NCBI GenBank assembly: GCA_003116995.1
Contig: BDSL01000092.1
Coordinates: 124,001 to 188,000, forward strand
DNA length: 64,000 nucleotides
Source of the DNA: Yamagishiella unicocca
Lineage: Eukaryota > Chlorophyta > Chlorophyceae > Chlamydomonadales > Volvocaceae
Direction: 5' to 3'
Shown: piece after piece, positions 44,501 to 56,095 of the stretch
Numbering within the stretch: position 1 is the first letter of the stretch
How the letters are laid out: every line of letters starts with the position of its first letter
Notes under the pieces: generated by a model
Told to the model about the DNA's origin: nothing
Seen by the model: the letters and a program-made list of their open reading frames with translations, nothing else
Databases searched by the model: none
Translations under genes and position numbers: made by a program

Positions 44501-44876
44501 GACCAGCGCACCGCAACCCCATCCTTCGGCTCACCTTGAACTGAAGGCTGAACTCCCCCTTGGGGAAGAGCTTTGCTACATCCGCCGGCAGTAGCTCCGC
44601 CGGGTCCGTGGCAGTAGCAGCGGCGGTGGCGCTGGCAGTGGCGGTGGCGGCAGCAGCGGTCGTGGCGGAGTCGCCGGCGGCGCCGCCGGTGGCAGCAGCG
44701 AAGGCTGTTCTCCGGCGTGCTGTAGTGGAGGAAGCTGCGCGCTGAGGGCCGGGCAGCTGAGCCGCTGCAGCCGGAGGGGATGACCCGGGTGATGTGGCGG
44801 CCGCGCGGGGGGAGGGAGGGAGGGGTTTCGAGCCCGTGGCGGGAGGGAGGCATGGGCGCGAGGGTGGTACGCACAC
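41581..44876 (-). CDS. Hot-dog-fold acyl thioesterase, plant acyl-lipid thioesterase (ALT) / 4HBT type
   Basis: Expected to hydrolyse acyl-ACP or related acyl thioesters to free fatty acids, probably in the plastid. Exons on the minus strand: open frame up to 44876 ending 44535, then 43549-43480, 43051-42943, 42240-42087, 41724-41581 (TAA). The spliced product reads GEFSLQFK, VRDYELDQFSVVNNAVYSSF (4HBT motif with the catalytic Asp), RHEAFACLGHDVDEYGRRG, LALSQLNITFRAPLRSRDVF, RVTVAVSRVTAARLVMHQ and AEAVVVFLDSNYRPARVPRE, which follows plant ALT proteins strand by strand. All four junctions fit in phase. An Ala/Gln/Glu-rich insertion (about 30 residues) after RILKQQ is unusual for the family. 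The N-terminus is Ala/Thr/Ser-rich and transit-peptide-like. Its start is unresolved: the open frame lacks an ATG, and a short exon starting MSYGLSAKRVTVAPR near 44.92 kb is one possibility. Confidence 0.82.
42818..42932 (-). repeat. Dispersed intronic repeat, family 1, inverted copy
   Basis: CAGGTTTTTGCCGGTAGTCA, GTGCTCCAGCATGCGCCCAC and GTCCGGTCGCGTAAAACG. It begins about 10 nt inside the thioesterase intron whose donor is at 42942 and is the inverted counterpart of 43588-43708 and 6003-6120. Confidence 0.75.
43270..43480. repeat. CAACCGCGCCCC 12-bp minisatellite in thioesterase intron
   Basis: Blocks of CCAAACCGCCCCCTCC and then at least six CAACCGCGCCCC units run up to the donor of exon 43549-43480. 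Arg/Gly frames on the minus strand here are artefacts. Confidence 0.88.
43588..43708 (+). repeat. Dispersed intronic repeat, family 1
   Basis: Starts AACCGGTTTACGCAACGAGA, contains GGATAGTTGGCGCATGGTCG and ends GACTACCGGCAAACCTGTGG. It lies about 40 nt upstream (gene sense) of the acceptor at 43549. Confidence 0.75.
43980..44115. repeat. 33-bp minisatellite, three copies, in thioesterase intron
   Basis: GCCGCCACCGCTGTTGTTGC plus TGCTGCCACCGCT repeats three times. A further family 1 fragment (CCCCAATCGCGATACCGGTT) follows at about 44155-44240. Confidence 0.88.
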
Positions 44877-46149
44877 GGGGTGCGACAGTAACTCTTTTCG
44901 CCGAGAGGCCGTACGACATTGCTGCCACCGTGAAACGCACAGTGCTGCGGCTGGGCGCAGTGGGGGCCCTATGTGCGCCTGGGCGGGGTAGGTGGGGGGC
45001 GAGGCCAGGTGCCGGCGGTCGTGCTAGGGGGACCAGCGGGGGGGAAGTAGCAGCTGTGTGTCGGCGGCAGCCCCCCTCGGGCGACATTTCAGGTGATGGT
45101 GCAAGGAGCCGTTGGGCAGTGTGGGGATTGCCGCTGTGGAGGTGCCCGCAGACGGGGCGGGAGGATGTAGGCGGCATCCCCCCGCCGACTTGCAACGTAA
45201 CGCAACGTACGGCAGGCTTACTTCATGAGCAGCGCTACGCAGCAACCCCGCGGGTCCGAGCCCCAACACTGCCAACCGCCGCAATAACAGGCTGCGTCAC
45301 ATTGCGTCGGTGCTGTGGCCAGCGCTGCGAAGCCCTGCCGCTGGCCCTGCAGCCCACGCGCGTCAGAACGCACCTAGACCTGAACGCGGGCCGCGACCAG
45401 CAGCATCCTGGAGTCCACTATTTTGACATCGCGGCGCGATTGCTTGCAAAGCGATGCAGGTAGGTCGCGTAGGCCTACAGGGACAGCCTGGGGCGACGCG
45501 CCCGCCGAGGGCACAAGACAATAGGCGATAAGGTAATGCGCTGGCGTGCATTTATGATCGAATATGTGACAGTGGGGGTTGGTGAAGCTTCGGGCTGCGA
45601 CCTGCGAGCGTTACAGCTAGTGTCGTGCAAGGGGAACAAGATGTACGCAGGGGATGACACAGCTCTCGCAATCCACTATTCATGAACTATTTATCATAAT
45701 TGTCAAACTGCTGGCCTGGGCCGAAGCGCTGAAGCGCTCGGTTGTCAAGTCTCTTCGCATCCAGTCTGCGTTGCCTACGTGATAGGCTCCGGCGAGAGCT
45801 TTTGCCCACCTTTCAGCCATAGGGCCTCTTTTACCTCTCTGGTGTAGTTCAGATATCATACAGTCCATTGCGCGCACCATTCTGTCGACTAAATGTCGCA
45901 ATACGGTAGTCCAAAGCGTTTACGCCGTTGGACCAACCATTACACCCTTCCTTACTGGAATACGGTTGCGGCCTACCTTCAAGACACAGCGAAAATCCTT
46001 GCCATGACGAATTCAGCCATACCTGTACCCCACAGGCTCCCATGCAACTGGGCCCATACCGTATCCCGTCTACTTGAGTGCTTATGGCATCCGTATCCTC
46101 CAGAGGTTTGGATGGAATTGGAGTACATCGACGCGCCTGCGGATACGGG

Positions 46150-46285
46150 GCTGCAAAGGGCGGCAGCTCAGCCCCAGAAGGCTGTTGGGAAGCTCAGCCC
46201 CAGAGGGCTGTTGGGAAGCTCAGCCCAGGGACCGTTGGAAAGCTCAGGCCCAGGCGCCGTTGGAAAGCTCGGCCCCGTGCAAACC
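46150..46285. repeat. Degenerate 27-bp tandem repeat, about five copies
   Basis: Variants of AAGCTCAGCCCCAGAAGGCT plus GTTGGG. The third to fifth copies are more diverged (CCAGGGACCGTTGG, CCAGGCGCCGTTGG). Confidence 0.8.
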
Positions 46286-49200
46286 GTCACGCGATAATTT
46301 TTGTCGTCACTTGGAGCCGTTCCGAGGGCCGCACTCACTCCTATACGATGCACGCTAATTCAGGAGTCCCATTGCATGGCTGTCATATGTCACGAAGCGG
46401 TTTTCCACTCTTGGTACATCACGTGCAAGTGTATTATGTCCATGTGCCGCGAATGCTGCTGTTGTGAAGTTGCCCCCATAGCGGCGGGAGCCATGCGGAA
46501 GCGTCAGTAAAGCGGGCGGGAAACGTACAGACTTGCCGTTATCATCAACGGTCAAGACTGGGAGAACTGGGGAGAACGTATGGCGCAGGGAGTGTATGAC
46601 CACACTTTCCTACAACTTCAGCCCAGCGAACTTGTCTGCTCTATCCTTGACCTAAGCACCCTCGCTAGGAATCAGCCACGGTCTCGGACAGGCGAACACA
46701 GCCGAGTTTTCGATGCGAGCGAAGTCACGAGCTATCTACTGTCTCACATGACAGGTGACAGCTGTAAGCTTGCTTGCACGATAACTGGCAATGCATTTAC
46801 CCACACAGTACTTGTGTATCGTCGTGCACGTTTTGGCGGAGCCTGTACGACAGCGTTGTGTTACGAGAGGTTGTGTCACTGTTAGTCAGTTACACTCACA
46901 ACACCGCCCACGTGCGTGGGTTGGGCTAGCACGTTGCTGGTCTAGCAAGTGCTTACATGCACGAAGGGCGCCGCTAACATACATGCTGCGAGGCTTTTTG
47001 CTCCTGGCGGTGCCGGCACCGGCACCAGCCCGCACTCCCTTCGACGTCAAGAGATGCGAGTGGCGGCGAGTTGCCGGCACCCTGGTAGGCCCTGGTGTGG
47101 GCTGTAGCTCCCACAAGACCCCACACGTGGTGCCGAAGGGCCAACTAACGTGAGGTGTCGGTGTACATGTGGCAAACTTTCCAGAACCTTTCGGCGAATG
47201 ATAGCACGTCCTCCAATTCGCAACTTTCACTGCAGGACTGTGTCGCATCACTACAACCATGTACCCGCGCCTCTCCATGCGTCTCCATGTAACATCATAC
47301 ATAATGACCACAAGGCGACTTCTCAAGGGTTCGATTCTCAGCCGCCTTAACAAGCAGCAATGAACGTAACCTTGTGTAAGCCGTGTTAGCCGCGGTCCGC
47401 AGTGCCACCTGCAACACGTGCATAACGGTAGTTAGGCATGGCGCCAGGAGGTCCCAGGTCAGCACCTGGTCAGCACAAGGAATGGTACGCGAGCGCGTGT
47501 TTGTTGTTCGGTCATGTGCGCCGTTGAGTGCCCCATCGCGTGTCGGACGGAATGGAGCACGCCCCTTGATGAGGACAGCATGAGTCCATGCTTTACGCCC
47601 AGCATCTCTGCGCTCTAGTTCGATGAAATAGGCCCCCCTGTAGCCCTGGGCTCGACCGGGCTTGCGGACACTGTAACATTTTGTTGTGGGCTCCTCCGCT
47701 TGTGCTGGGTTTGCCCGAAGTCTCTGTGCTTACCGAGACTTTCCTATGGCCTTGGGTGCACAGTCTGGTTGCGTTTGCCGAAGATAGCCGACCGTCATGG
47801 GTTGACCCTGGTTGACTTCTAACGCTGTGCTGCAGCGGCCCCCAACTTCACACACCTCGTCAGCCTTGTCATTGCGGGATTGTACTCCGTTTTACAGCGT
47901 TGCGGCCGTAAAACCGCCGAGCCCGCCGCATGCCTACCTGTTTCCTTTGGGTCTTGAATTGCATGTGCGTAACACGTGAACTCCGCAGCATTGGGGTCTC
48001 GTGCATGCGTTGGTCTGAACTGGGTTGGTCTGACCGCGCCATTTTGCCAAAACTCTTTCCCCACCTGCAGCTATCCTACCTTCGAAGAGGACATTGAAAT
48101 AGCTTAGTATCATAATAAAATTTACGGTGATAACCCATTGTGGCTATCCTGTTGACTGACGGTTTGTAGCTGACTGCCACCAGATTCAATGGACGAGAAT
48201 CGAGACGCGCGTTTCAACCGCGCACACAGAAACGTTGGCAGTTGAAACGCTTGCAAGCTAATAGATGTACGTTCCGGCACAAATCGTATCAAGTGGTAGC
48301 CAGCAAGCGAGAGGAAGCGAGCAAAGGTTCTGTGCGCACATCCCGGTCTGCCGTTGCTGGTAATAGGGATGTCGCAGTGTCCTCAAGCCCAGGCGTACGG
48401 GCCCAGAAGAGGGGCCCATATCCGTGGCCTCACCTTACAGCACCTAATGAGAGGCGGGGCTTAACTCAGCAGACGCCCCGACGGGCACAGGAAAGCCCCC
48501 AAAGGTACCTAGACGCCACTCTGCCTGCCCGCAGAGCAGCCACGACGCGATAGCCACAGCCAACTAACTCCACGGCCGTCGAGCGCGGCCGTCGAGCGCG
48601 GCCGTCAAGCACCACAGAACGAAAGGCACACCCCGCACGAAACAGCAAGTCGCAGCCGGGAAGGGTGACAAGCAACACAAAGCAGCCCAAGCCCCACAGG
48701 GCCCCATTCCCAGACGGCGGACCTAAAGGAAAGTTGGCTAGTGACAGGGGACCGAACCCACAGCGACCTGGCCGCAACCCACAGACATGCAAACCGCCGT
48801 GCCCACCAGCGAAGTGGATCGTCAGTACTGCAAAACGACCCAAACATCGCCACCACGGTCCTGATGCCTTTTGGTATCCACGCGATCACGCCATCGACAC
48901 CCCTTCTTACCCTTTCACCCCTCCTCCGCCGAATTTGCTGAATTGCTGGATCAAGGCCTACGGCAGAAAAAAACAAAAAGAAGGGTAAAGAAAATACTCT
49001 TACATCCCCTTTTATGACCGTCCACACACTCGCAGCTCCAGCCTCTCCCCATCGTCCACTGCCCATCAGGGCCCATCACGTGGCATCATGCTGCCGCCGC
49101 CGGCCACTGATACCCGTGCTTTCCAGTGCATATCCCCCTGCGCACTCCTCGACAACGGCAAACTCCTTATAGGCGAAGCAAGGGCATTTGATTGATGCAT

Positions 49201-49823
49201 GTCTCTACTAAGAAGTGTGCCGAAAACTTGCAAAGGAAGGGTGGGCCAGGGTGGGCGGGGAAATATTTTTGTCCAAAAACCCAAGGGACGCAGGGTACAT
49301 TTCGCAGAGAGCGTTTGGTGGTCATGGTGTCGAAGTAATAAGGCGTCCTTGCGTCTAAGCTGCTGAAACTTTTGTGCAACGTAACGTGATCCCGTCGCTT
49401 CAAGGTGCCTTCAACAGCGCTCCCAGTGAGCGTCCGCCGGCGAACCGTTCGCACCTTTCCAACCACGGCTGATGCTCAGAAAATAGTGTTATAATCTTGC
49501 CTATTCATTAAATGATAATAATGTGATACATCTAGTGGAAATAAGTGCAAACAATGTGTCACTTTCCATTTCCCTTTGCTGGCCTGTCTTTCAGGTGGGG
49601 TGTTTTTCGCGTGTGGGTGGTGCACTGGGCCGCCGGGGGGCTCGATCCCCAGCCCATCGGCCCGGGCTGTCTGGTCCCATCGTTTTCCGGTGTGCCTTGG
49701 GGTGCCTGGGTTGTTCTTTTTTGTCGGGGCCCCGCCCTTTTAGGCGAGGCGTGTTTTCCTTGCACCCTTTGGGGCGTCTGATGGCTGCTAGGGCTGGCTT
49801 GTCTCGGTATGGGCAATAACACA

Positions 49824-49877
49824 CTACCGTATGTTACAATACGGTAGCCTCAAGCCCGGGCGAGCACCGGGCTTGCG
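49824..49877. repeat. Two adjacent perfect hairpins
   Basis: CTACCGTAT / ATACGGTAG with a six-base loop is followed within a few bases by CAAGCCCGG / CCGGGCTTG with a seven-base loop, then GCGGATACC. Related GGGCTTGCGGACAC strings at 37.3 and 47.66 kb suggest a transposon terminus. Confidence 0.6.
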
Positions 49878-50327
49878 GATACCATATTAATTATTATCAG
49901 AAAATTCTATTTGTTATGAATTGCATGAGAATTTTCTTTGTTTGTCTGACAACATGACCTAAAATCCAGAAGCCGTTACTGAATTAACATCCGTACCCGT
50001 ACCGGTCTGCAAGTACTACGTCTATGTTGCTACGACGATACCGGGACACCACTAAAGTAATAACTACGAAACTCTGTAGGACAGGGGCATTTCCGTAGGC
50101 TCGGAAATCACTATTCTTTAGTTCCTCACCTGTGTACTGGAGGTGGGGTGGAGGTCAGGAGCCGTGATGAAGTAGCTGCTATTAATTTCCAAGAGGTTTT
50201 GGTACAAGTAGGCAACTTGACACAGCCGATAGCAGCCTCTTGAGCACGCGGGTCTTACCGGCAGGAGACAGCGGGCGCCACCAAAACTGGCGCACCAGCA
50301 GGCGTTCGGCTCTTGATGCGTCGAAGC

Positions 50328-50335
50328 ATATATAT
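50328..50335 (+). promoter_or_regulatory. Candidate TATA box of gene D
   Basis: TATATATA about 145 nt before the gene D start codon, in a locally AT-richer stretch. No other evidence of the transcription start. Confidence 0.3.
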
Positions 50336-50475
50336 GGCAGGGCCCTGAGGCGCTTGGGCAGACAACTTGACCACGCCAAGTCGAGCTGTTCAAGCCCTGG
50401 CACGACCCTGCTCAGCTTGGCATTATTGCTGCGATGGTATGTCGAAGCTACCTTTAAACACTTGAAAATAAAAGA

Positions 50476-53400
50476 ATGTGTCCTTGTTTGTGGAACAGCC
50501 ATGGCATGCTCCCAACCTCTTGCCAGGGAAACCATAAGGGAGACGTCTCCGGTGGCTCTGGTCTGTTAGGCTGGCTCAAAAACCTGGTAAGGAAGGAAAA
50601 GCCGGTGGCCGTCGTCGCTGCTGCCCCAGCAAGTCCGCGGGCAAGCAGCCGCAAGCGAGTTGCTGCCGTGGACACACCACAGGTACGGCTGGGTCCAATT
50701 CATGAAAGCAAGCCTTCGGAAGGCAGTAGCAAGCGGTCGCCGTGGTCGTTTCCGTTCACGATGTCGCAGTCGCAAACCACGCAGGGTCCGTCCGTGGGCT
50801 CAAGGCCGGCAAGCCCCGCTCCCTGCAAATGTCACACCAAATTGCCAACGACGCACTTTCACGATGCCGCTATGTGCGAACACCACGGTGCAGGCGTCCC
50901 CGGCTGGGCTGCGAGCACAGACGTGGGTCAACGCCGGGGACGAATCCCTCGCCTGCCAGAGCGTCGACCGGGCTCCCCGGCTGGACGCTGTGGAGGACTG
51001 CCCGGGCGGCTTCAGCGGACCCGACTCGCCGCTCGCGCGCCCGCCGCCGGTGACGCGGCGCGCCACCCTGCTGTCGGCCCCTCTGGACTCGTCGTCCAAG
51101 GGTTCGGACAGCGAGGCCGACATCAAGAGCAAGCCGTCAGGTACGGGTGTGACGAGCGAGCGGGTCGCGCGGGTTGCGGCGGCGGCTGCGGCTCCCGAGT
51201 CGTGCCTGCTCAGTTACTTTGCCTCAGTGGGGTGTGTGAATGTGTGACAAAAAACAAACGCTTCTACGCTTCCCCCGCCCTCCCCGCCGCCCCCCGCCCA
51301 GGCGGCCACACCGCCGTGGAGGTGCTGGACCCCCGGGGCGTGCAGCACAGCTTCGTGGCGGCCCGCGCCAGGGAGCGGGACCCCCGGTGCGCCGCCGCTG
51401 CCGCCGCTGCCGACGAGGACGACCAAGCCGAGTGGCGGGAGGCCTACCCGCGCAGCGCCGACGACCTGCCGCGAAGCTTCGGTGGCGGCGCCGTGTCCGA
51501 CGGCGGCGGCACCGGGCCGGCGGCCTGCTGGAACCGCGGAAGCCTAAACGGCGGCGGCGGCAGCCTAAACGGCGGCGGCGGCAGCCTAAACGGCGGCGGC
51601 GGCAGCCTAAACGGCGGCGGCAGCCTAAACGGCGGCGGCGGCGGCGGTGCGTTTACGGCACCCGGCGACACGTGGTCTCACTCCCAGGGGGGTCGTGGTG
51701 GCTGCGGCCCCAGGTCCGGACCCACGTCGGTGCTGCGGGGGCCGCCGGGCAGGCAGCAGTCCCTGCAGTGCCGCAGCCGCCTGGGCAGCGCTGCCGCCGT
51801 GAGGCCGGCAGCGGGGGCCCCTGCCGCCGAGCACGCTGGCGGCGGCGACGGCCAAGCCCACTCCGGCCGTAGCTACATCGACGTCAACGACACCAGCACC
51901 ACCACCAACACCGCCACCAACACCACCAACACCGCAAAGACCCTCAACGACAACGGCGAGACGACCCGGGTGTCCTCCATTCAGGAGCGCAGCAGCCGCC
52001 GTGTGACGAGCCACCGCGAGGTGGGGTGCGTGTGCGGCGTGGGGGTTTGATAAGGGAATCCGCGAATCCACGGCCGACAAACCGAGGGCGGTGAATGTGG
52101 AGGGTGTGTGTGTGCAAAAACGGACGGGTTAATCTACGTGCGAAATGTAGCTGGTGCATAGGCTTCGGACACCTGGCCGCATGCGCATGCTAGTGGACTT
52201 GGATTGACTATCGGAATCACTATGGACTACTGGGATGGAGGCGGGTGGGGGTGGGGTCGGGGTGGTGGGGGCGGGAGGGGACTGGCGGGTTGCGAGGGGC
52301 CGAGCAGGTGGAGTGTGGAGTGCCGGCGGTGGGGGGGTGGGGGTGGGGGTGGTCGGTTTGGAGGGCTCTGAGGGGTTCAGGGAGCGACTCATCTGCGGCT
52401 GTCGTTCCGCCTGCTCAGCAGTGCAGCAGCCCAACCCCCAACCCCCAACCTCCAACTCCCCTTCTGGGCCTCCTGCTTGAGGTCGCGCCACGCGATCTCC
52501 TGTTTCGTCCTCCTCCGGCTTGTGTGATACCGCTAACACACGACTCCCCGCTAACACACGACTCCCCGCTAACACACGGCTCCAACTCGACCCAACCCGG
52601 CCACGACCGCGGTCGACAGGTGGAGGAGGTGGCGGAGGACGAGGAGGTGGCGGCGGCGGGCAAGGGCAAGGTCGGCGGTCTGCGGGCCGAGGCGCAGCAG
52701 CGGCAGGGCAGCGGCGGAAGCGGCCTCTTCCGACACCGGTGGGGTCGGACTGGGTGCCCGGGGGGGCGAGCCACAGGAAGTAACCGGTTATAACCGGTTA
52801 TTCGACAAGAACCGGTTCCTCGCCCGGGGGAGGGGTGGCGGGGAGGTGTCGTACTCGGACACAGGACTCGGACACAGGGATGGGGGGCAGCTGCTCCGGC
52901 GGGGGAGGAAGGGTTCGGGGTCAGGAGGGGCGGCGGCTTGCTGTCGGCATGTTGGCTGCGGCGGCTGGTACATGCATCACGTCGCACCTGGTGCCCGGCC
53001 TGGTGCCGCTCCACCCACCAAGTCGCCCTTCTCCCCCCCGCACACACCCAGACGCCGCCACCGCCACCTCTGCCTTCGTTCCAGGGAGTTGGAGCGGCGC
53101 GAGGAGTCGTACTCTAAGGAGCGTCAGGAGAAGCACGAGGAGACCTCCCGGGGGGACAGGGACACCACCCGGCGAGAGAGCCGGCGGCAGGAGAGCAGCG
53201 AGGTGACGAGCAGGCGGGAGGAGCGGGAGGAGCAGAAGACGGAGGCGGCGACCAGCCGGCGGGAGGAGCGGGAGGAGGTGAGGAGCCGGCGGGAGGAGCA
53301 GAAGACGGAGGAGGTGGAGGAGGAGGTGCTGCAGCGCGGGGAACTGGGCGGAGGCGGGTCGCGCCACTCGCACATGTCGTACATCTCCTCCCAGCACACC

Positions 53401-55803
53401 TCCTGGAGGACCAAGACGACGACGCACACACGCACGCAGCAGCAGCAGCAGCAGGGGGGGCAGCAGCAGGGTGTGGGCTCCGGCGCCCGGCCCGTACCTG
53501 CACCTGCCCCCGGTGGTGCTGGTGCTGGTGCTGCCGCAACGGCGGCGGATGCGAGGCCGCCCACACAGATCTTCCTGTCACCGCAGCCGCCCCAGCAGTC
53601 GCCCCAGCCGCCGCCGGCCCAGCCGCAGCAGGCCACGGAAAGCGCCGCGGCGGCTGCGGGCCGCAAGAGCCAGCATCGCGTGCATTACAACCCCGCAACA
53701 ACCGGGGCCGGCGGCGACTGCGGCGGCGCCGGCGGCGGCGGCTTGGACCGCGTCCCCCCTCCGGTGCACATCCGCGACTGCCAGCGCCAGGGCACCCTGA
53801 CTCAGCGTGACGTGGCCACCATGTCGGGCCCGCAGCAGTACCTGGGGCTGGACTCGCGGACAGACATCCTGGAGCGCTTCCTGGGTGACGCCGACGACGG
53901 GGCCGTGGTGGGCCCCGGCGGCCCCCCCGGGCTGCGCCTCAACCCGCCGCCGATGACGCCAGGCGCGCGCTCGGCCGCCTCGGCCGTGTCCGCCGCCGCC
54001 CCGGTGGACCACATCTTCGAGGCGAACGTGGCGGCGGCCGCCCGAGCCGCCGCTGCCGCTGCCGCTGCAGGCGGCGACGGTTACAGCGGCCGACCGGTCA
54101 GCCGTATCAACCGGCGCGGCGGCTACTGCCCTAGCTGGGAGCAGGACAGGGGCGGCAGTCCGCAGCGGCAGCAGCAGCAGCGGCAACAGCAGCGGCAGCA
54201 GCATCAGACCACGACGCACCACTCTGAGGAGATGCATTCGTCCACGGTGACTCGCAGCCAGCAGCAGTACGGCAACGGCGGCGGCAGCCAGCAGCGGTAC
54301 ACGCAGCAGCAGCAGAGCACCACCACCCACACCACCAAGCGCACGTCGCGGGTCGCGCAGGAGGTGCGGCAGGGGGGGGCGGGCGCAGGCGGGGCCGGAG
54401 GCGGCGGGGGAAGGCCGGGGCCGCAGATGACTCGCGAGGAGGAGGTCCAGGAGACGCACCACCACCACCACCACGCCACCACAACCACCTCCACCTCAGC
54501 CACGACGCGCGTTGCTGCCGCCGGCAAGGACGGCGGCGGCAAGGACGGCGGCGGCGGCAAGACGGCCGAGGTGCTCCGCGAGGCGGCGGAGCGGCTGTCC
54601 GGGGGGGGCGCCGCCCGCAGCAGCGCGGGGGTTCGGAAAGAGGCAGGCCTCGGGGGGCCCACCGCGCAGCAGCAGCAGCAGGTTCAGTGCGCGGCCGAGG
54701 GCGGTGCGTCGTACATAGTGGAGGAGCCGCCAGAAGACGGCGTGGACCGCGGGGAGGAGGACGAGGGGGAAGACGAGGAGGAACACTGGGACGGCGTCGG
54801 CGGCGGCCGCCGTACACGGCGGCGCCGCCGTGTGCGCATCGCGTCGGCCTGGCGCAACGCGGGCGGCACCTCGACGGCCCGGACGGGGCCGCTGCCTCCC
54901 CTTGGAAGCGGCGGCGGCGGTGCCATGACGGACGGCGAGGACGGGGTGACGACGTCGTGGGACGCCTATGCTGCCGCGGGGGCAAGCACCGGCGGCGGCG
55001 GCGTCAAGTCGTTTATATCGCGCTCGGGGAAGTCCTTCGCGCGCATCTCGCCCCCCCGCACCGCCGGCCACCGCAGCGGCGTCAACGGCGCCGAGGGCGG
55101 CGGCGGCGGAGGCAACTGGGATGCTCCCGACATGTACGGCAAGTACGACACCAGCAGCCGCGCGCTCGCGGCGCAGGCGCAGCTGATGCGTGCGGCTGCT
55201 CGTCCGCGCAACGCGGCGGCGCTGACGGTGGTGACGTCGGCGCTGAACCCGCTGCTGTGGCAGTCCAGCATCTCCCCCACCGCCATGTCCCCAGGCGCTG
55301 CCGGCGCGTACGGCGGCGGCGGCGTCCACGTTGGCGGCGGCTTCACGGACGGCGGCGATCATCGCGGCGCGGCCGGCGCGGCGCCGCTGCCGCTGCTGCT
55401 GACGGCCGGCGCGCACGCCTCCCGCCGCTTCCAGTCCTCCCCCGGCAACGGCGACATGCCCGGCTACCAGCCGCCGCGGCACCAGCGGCCGGGCGACAGA
55501 GACGCAGGCGTGGGCGGAATGGCGGCAGGGGCCGGCGGCGGCGGCGGCTTGATTTTTGGCGGCGGCGGCGGCTTTGGTATGGGCTTTGGTATGGGCTTCG
55601 GCGGCGGCGGCGGCGGTGGGGTTGGGGGCGGGGCGGCGGGTGTTGCGTTGAGCGGAGGCATCACCGGGCGCACCAACCTGGGGCTGTCCGCGGGGCTGGC
55701 GGAACTCAGTGCGGGGCTGGCGGGGATGGGCGGGGGAGGCGGGAGGCGCGTGCGGGACCATGCGGGGCACCCCCCGTGGGCCGCTGGTGGGGACGACCAC
55801 TGA
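50476..55803 (+). CDS. Gene D: large low-complexity protein with charged coiled-coil segment
   Basis: Family not recognised. Model exons: 50476-50682, 50921-51140, 51302-52020, 52620-52738, 53085-55803, in consistent phase, about 1327 residues, stop TGA. The last three junctions are well supported (phases 1, 0 and 2); the first intron is uncertain because the first frame stays open and protein-like past 50682. The N-terminus has LLGWLKNLVRKEKP. Residues about 300-400 hold GGGGSLN repeats. Then comes an acidic/basic helix (VEEVAEDEEVAAAG and ELERREESYSKERQEKHEE) continuing through Arg/Glu-rich heptad-like sequence for over 100 residues. The rest is Gln-, His-, Gly- and Ala-rich with islands (GPQQYLGLDSRTDILERFLG; DAPDMYGKYDTSSRALAAQA). 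No enzyme domain, signal peptide or membrane helix. A structural or scaffold role is plausible but unproven. Confidence 0.72.
51536..51646 (+). repeat. Coding GGGGSLN repeat in gene D
   Basis: AGCCTAAACGGCGGCGGCGG units of 24 bp (one of 21) encode five consecutive SLNGGGG repeats, a natural flexible-linker sequence. Confidence 0.85.
52118..52220 (+). repeat. Dispersed intronic repeat, family 1, in gene D
   Basis: GGGTTAATCTACGTGCGAAA, GTAGCTGGTGCATAGGCTTC, GGACACCTGG and GCGCATGCTAGTGGACTTGG. It is located in the gene D intron 52021-52619. Further AACCGGTTA fragments at about 52780-52820 are in the next intron (52739-53084). Confidence 0.7.
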
Positions 55804-55993
55804 GAAGGACAGTTGGTAGGCGGTCGTCGGTTGGGTAGTTGGTGGTTGACAGAAGGCAGAGGGGGGGCAGGCACGAGGGGCCGAAGCGAGGAGGTAGAAT
55901 TGCCACTACGTACATGGATGAGTTTGTTAGGGAGTTGGAGCGTCCGTTGGTTTGGTAAATTGGTTTATTGGTTTTGGCAGAATAGGGGGCATA

Positions 55994-56095
55994 CTAGTCG
56001 AACGGGAGGCCGAAGAGGTAGCCCTCCCCGCCTCCGCGGCCTTCACCAAACCAGTCATCAGCATCACACCGTCGTCGTCGTCGTCGCCGCATTGC
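55994..56095 (-). CDS. Possible 3' terminal exon of a gene convergent with D
   Basis: A short minus-strand frame, bounded upstream by a weak acceptor (GATGACAG), encodes DADDWFGEGRGGGEGYLFGL followed by PFD and a TAG. Codon use in its second half is typical of genes in this window. A minus-strand piece at about 56250-56290 (PRALDTFAAFRE) could be another exon. No family recognised and no poly(A) signal seen; it may be chance. Confidence 0.2.
   Translation of the reverse strand, partial: AMRRRRRRRCDADDWFGEGRGGGEGYLFGLPFD

Larger units (their letters stand above)
44877..50475. other. Lower-GC mosaic between the thioesterase and gene D
   Basis: No gene with domains or splice support. A + frame at 45893-46297 (134 codons, MSQYGSPKRLRRWTNHYTLP) and another at 46580-46885 (101 codons) are protein-like at the start but match nothing I know; the first runs into a 27-bp repeat. 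Strings such as GGGCTTGCGGACACTGTAAC near 47.66 kb and the paired hairpins near 49.85 kb look like transposon ends. The promoter of the thioesterase should lie at about 44.9-45.3 kb. Confidence 0.4.
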
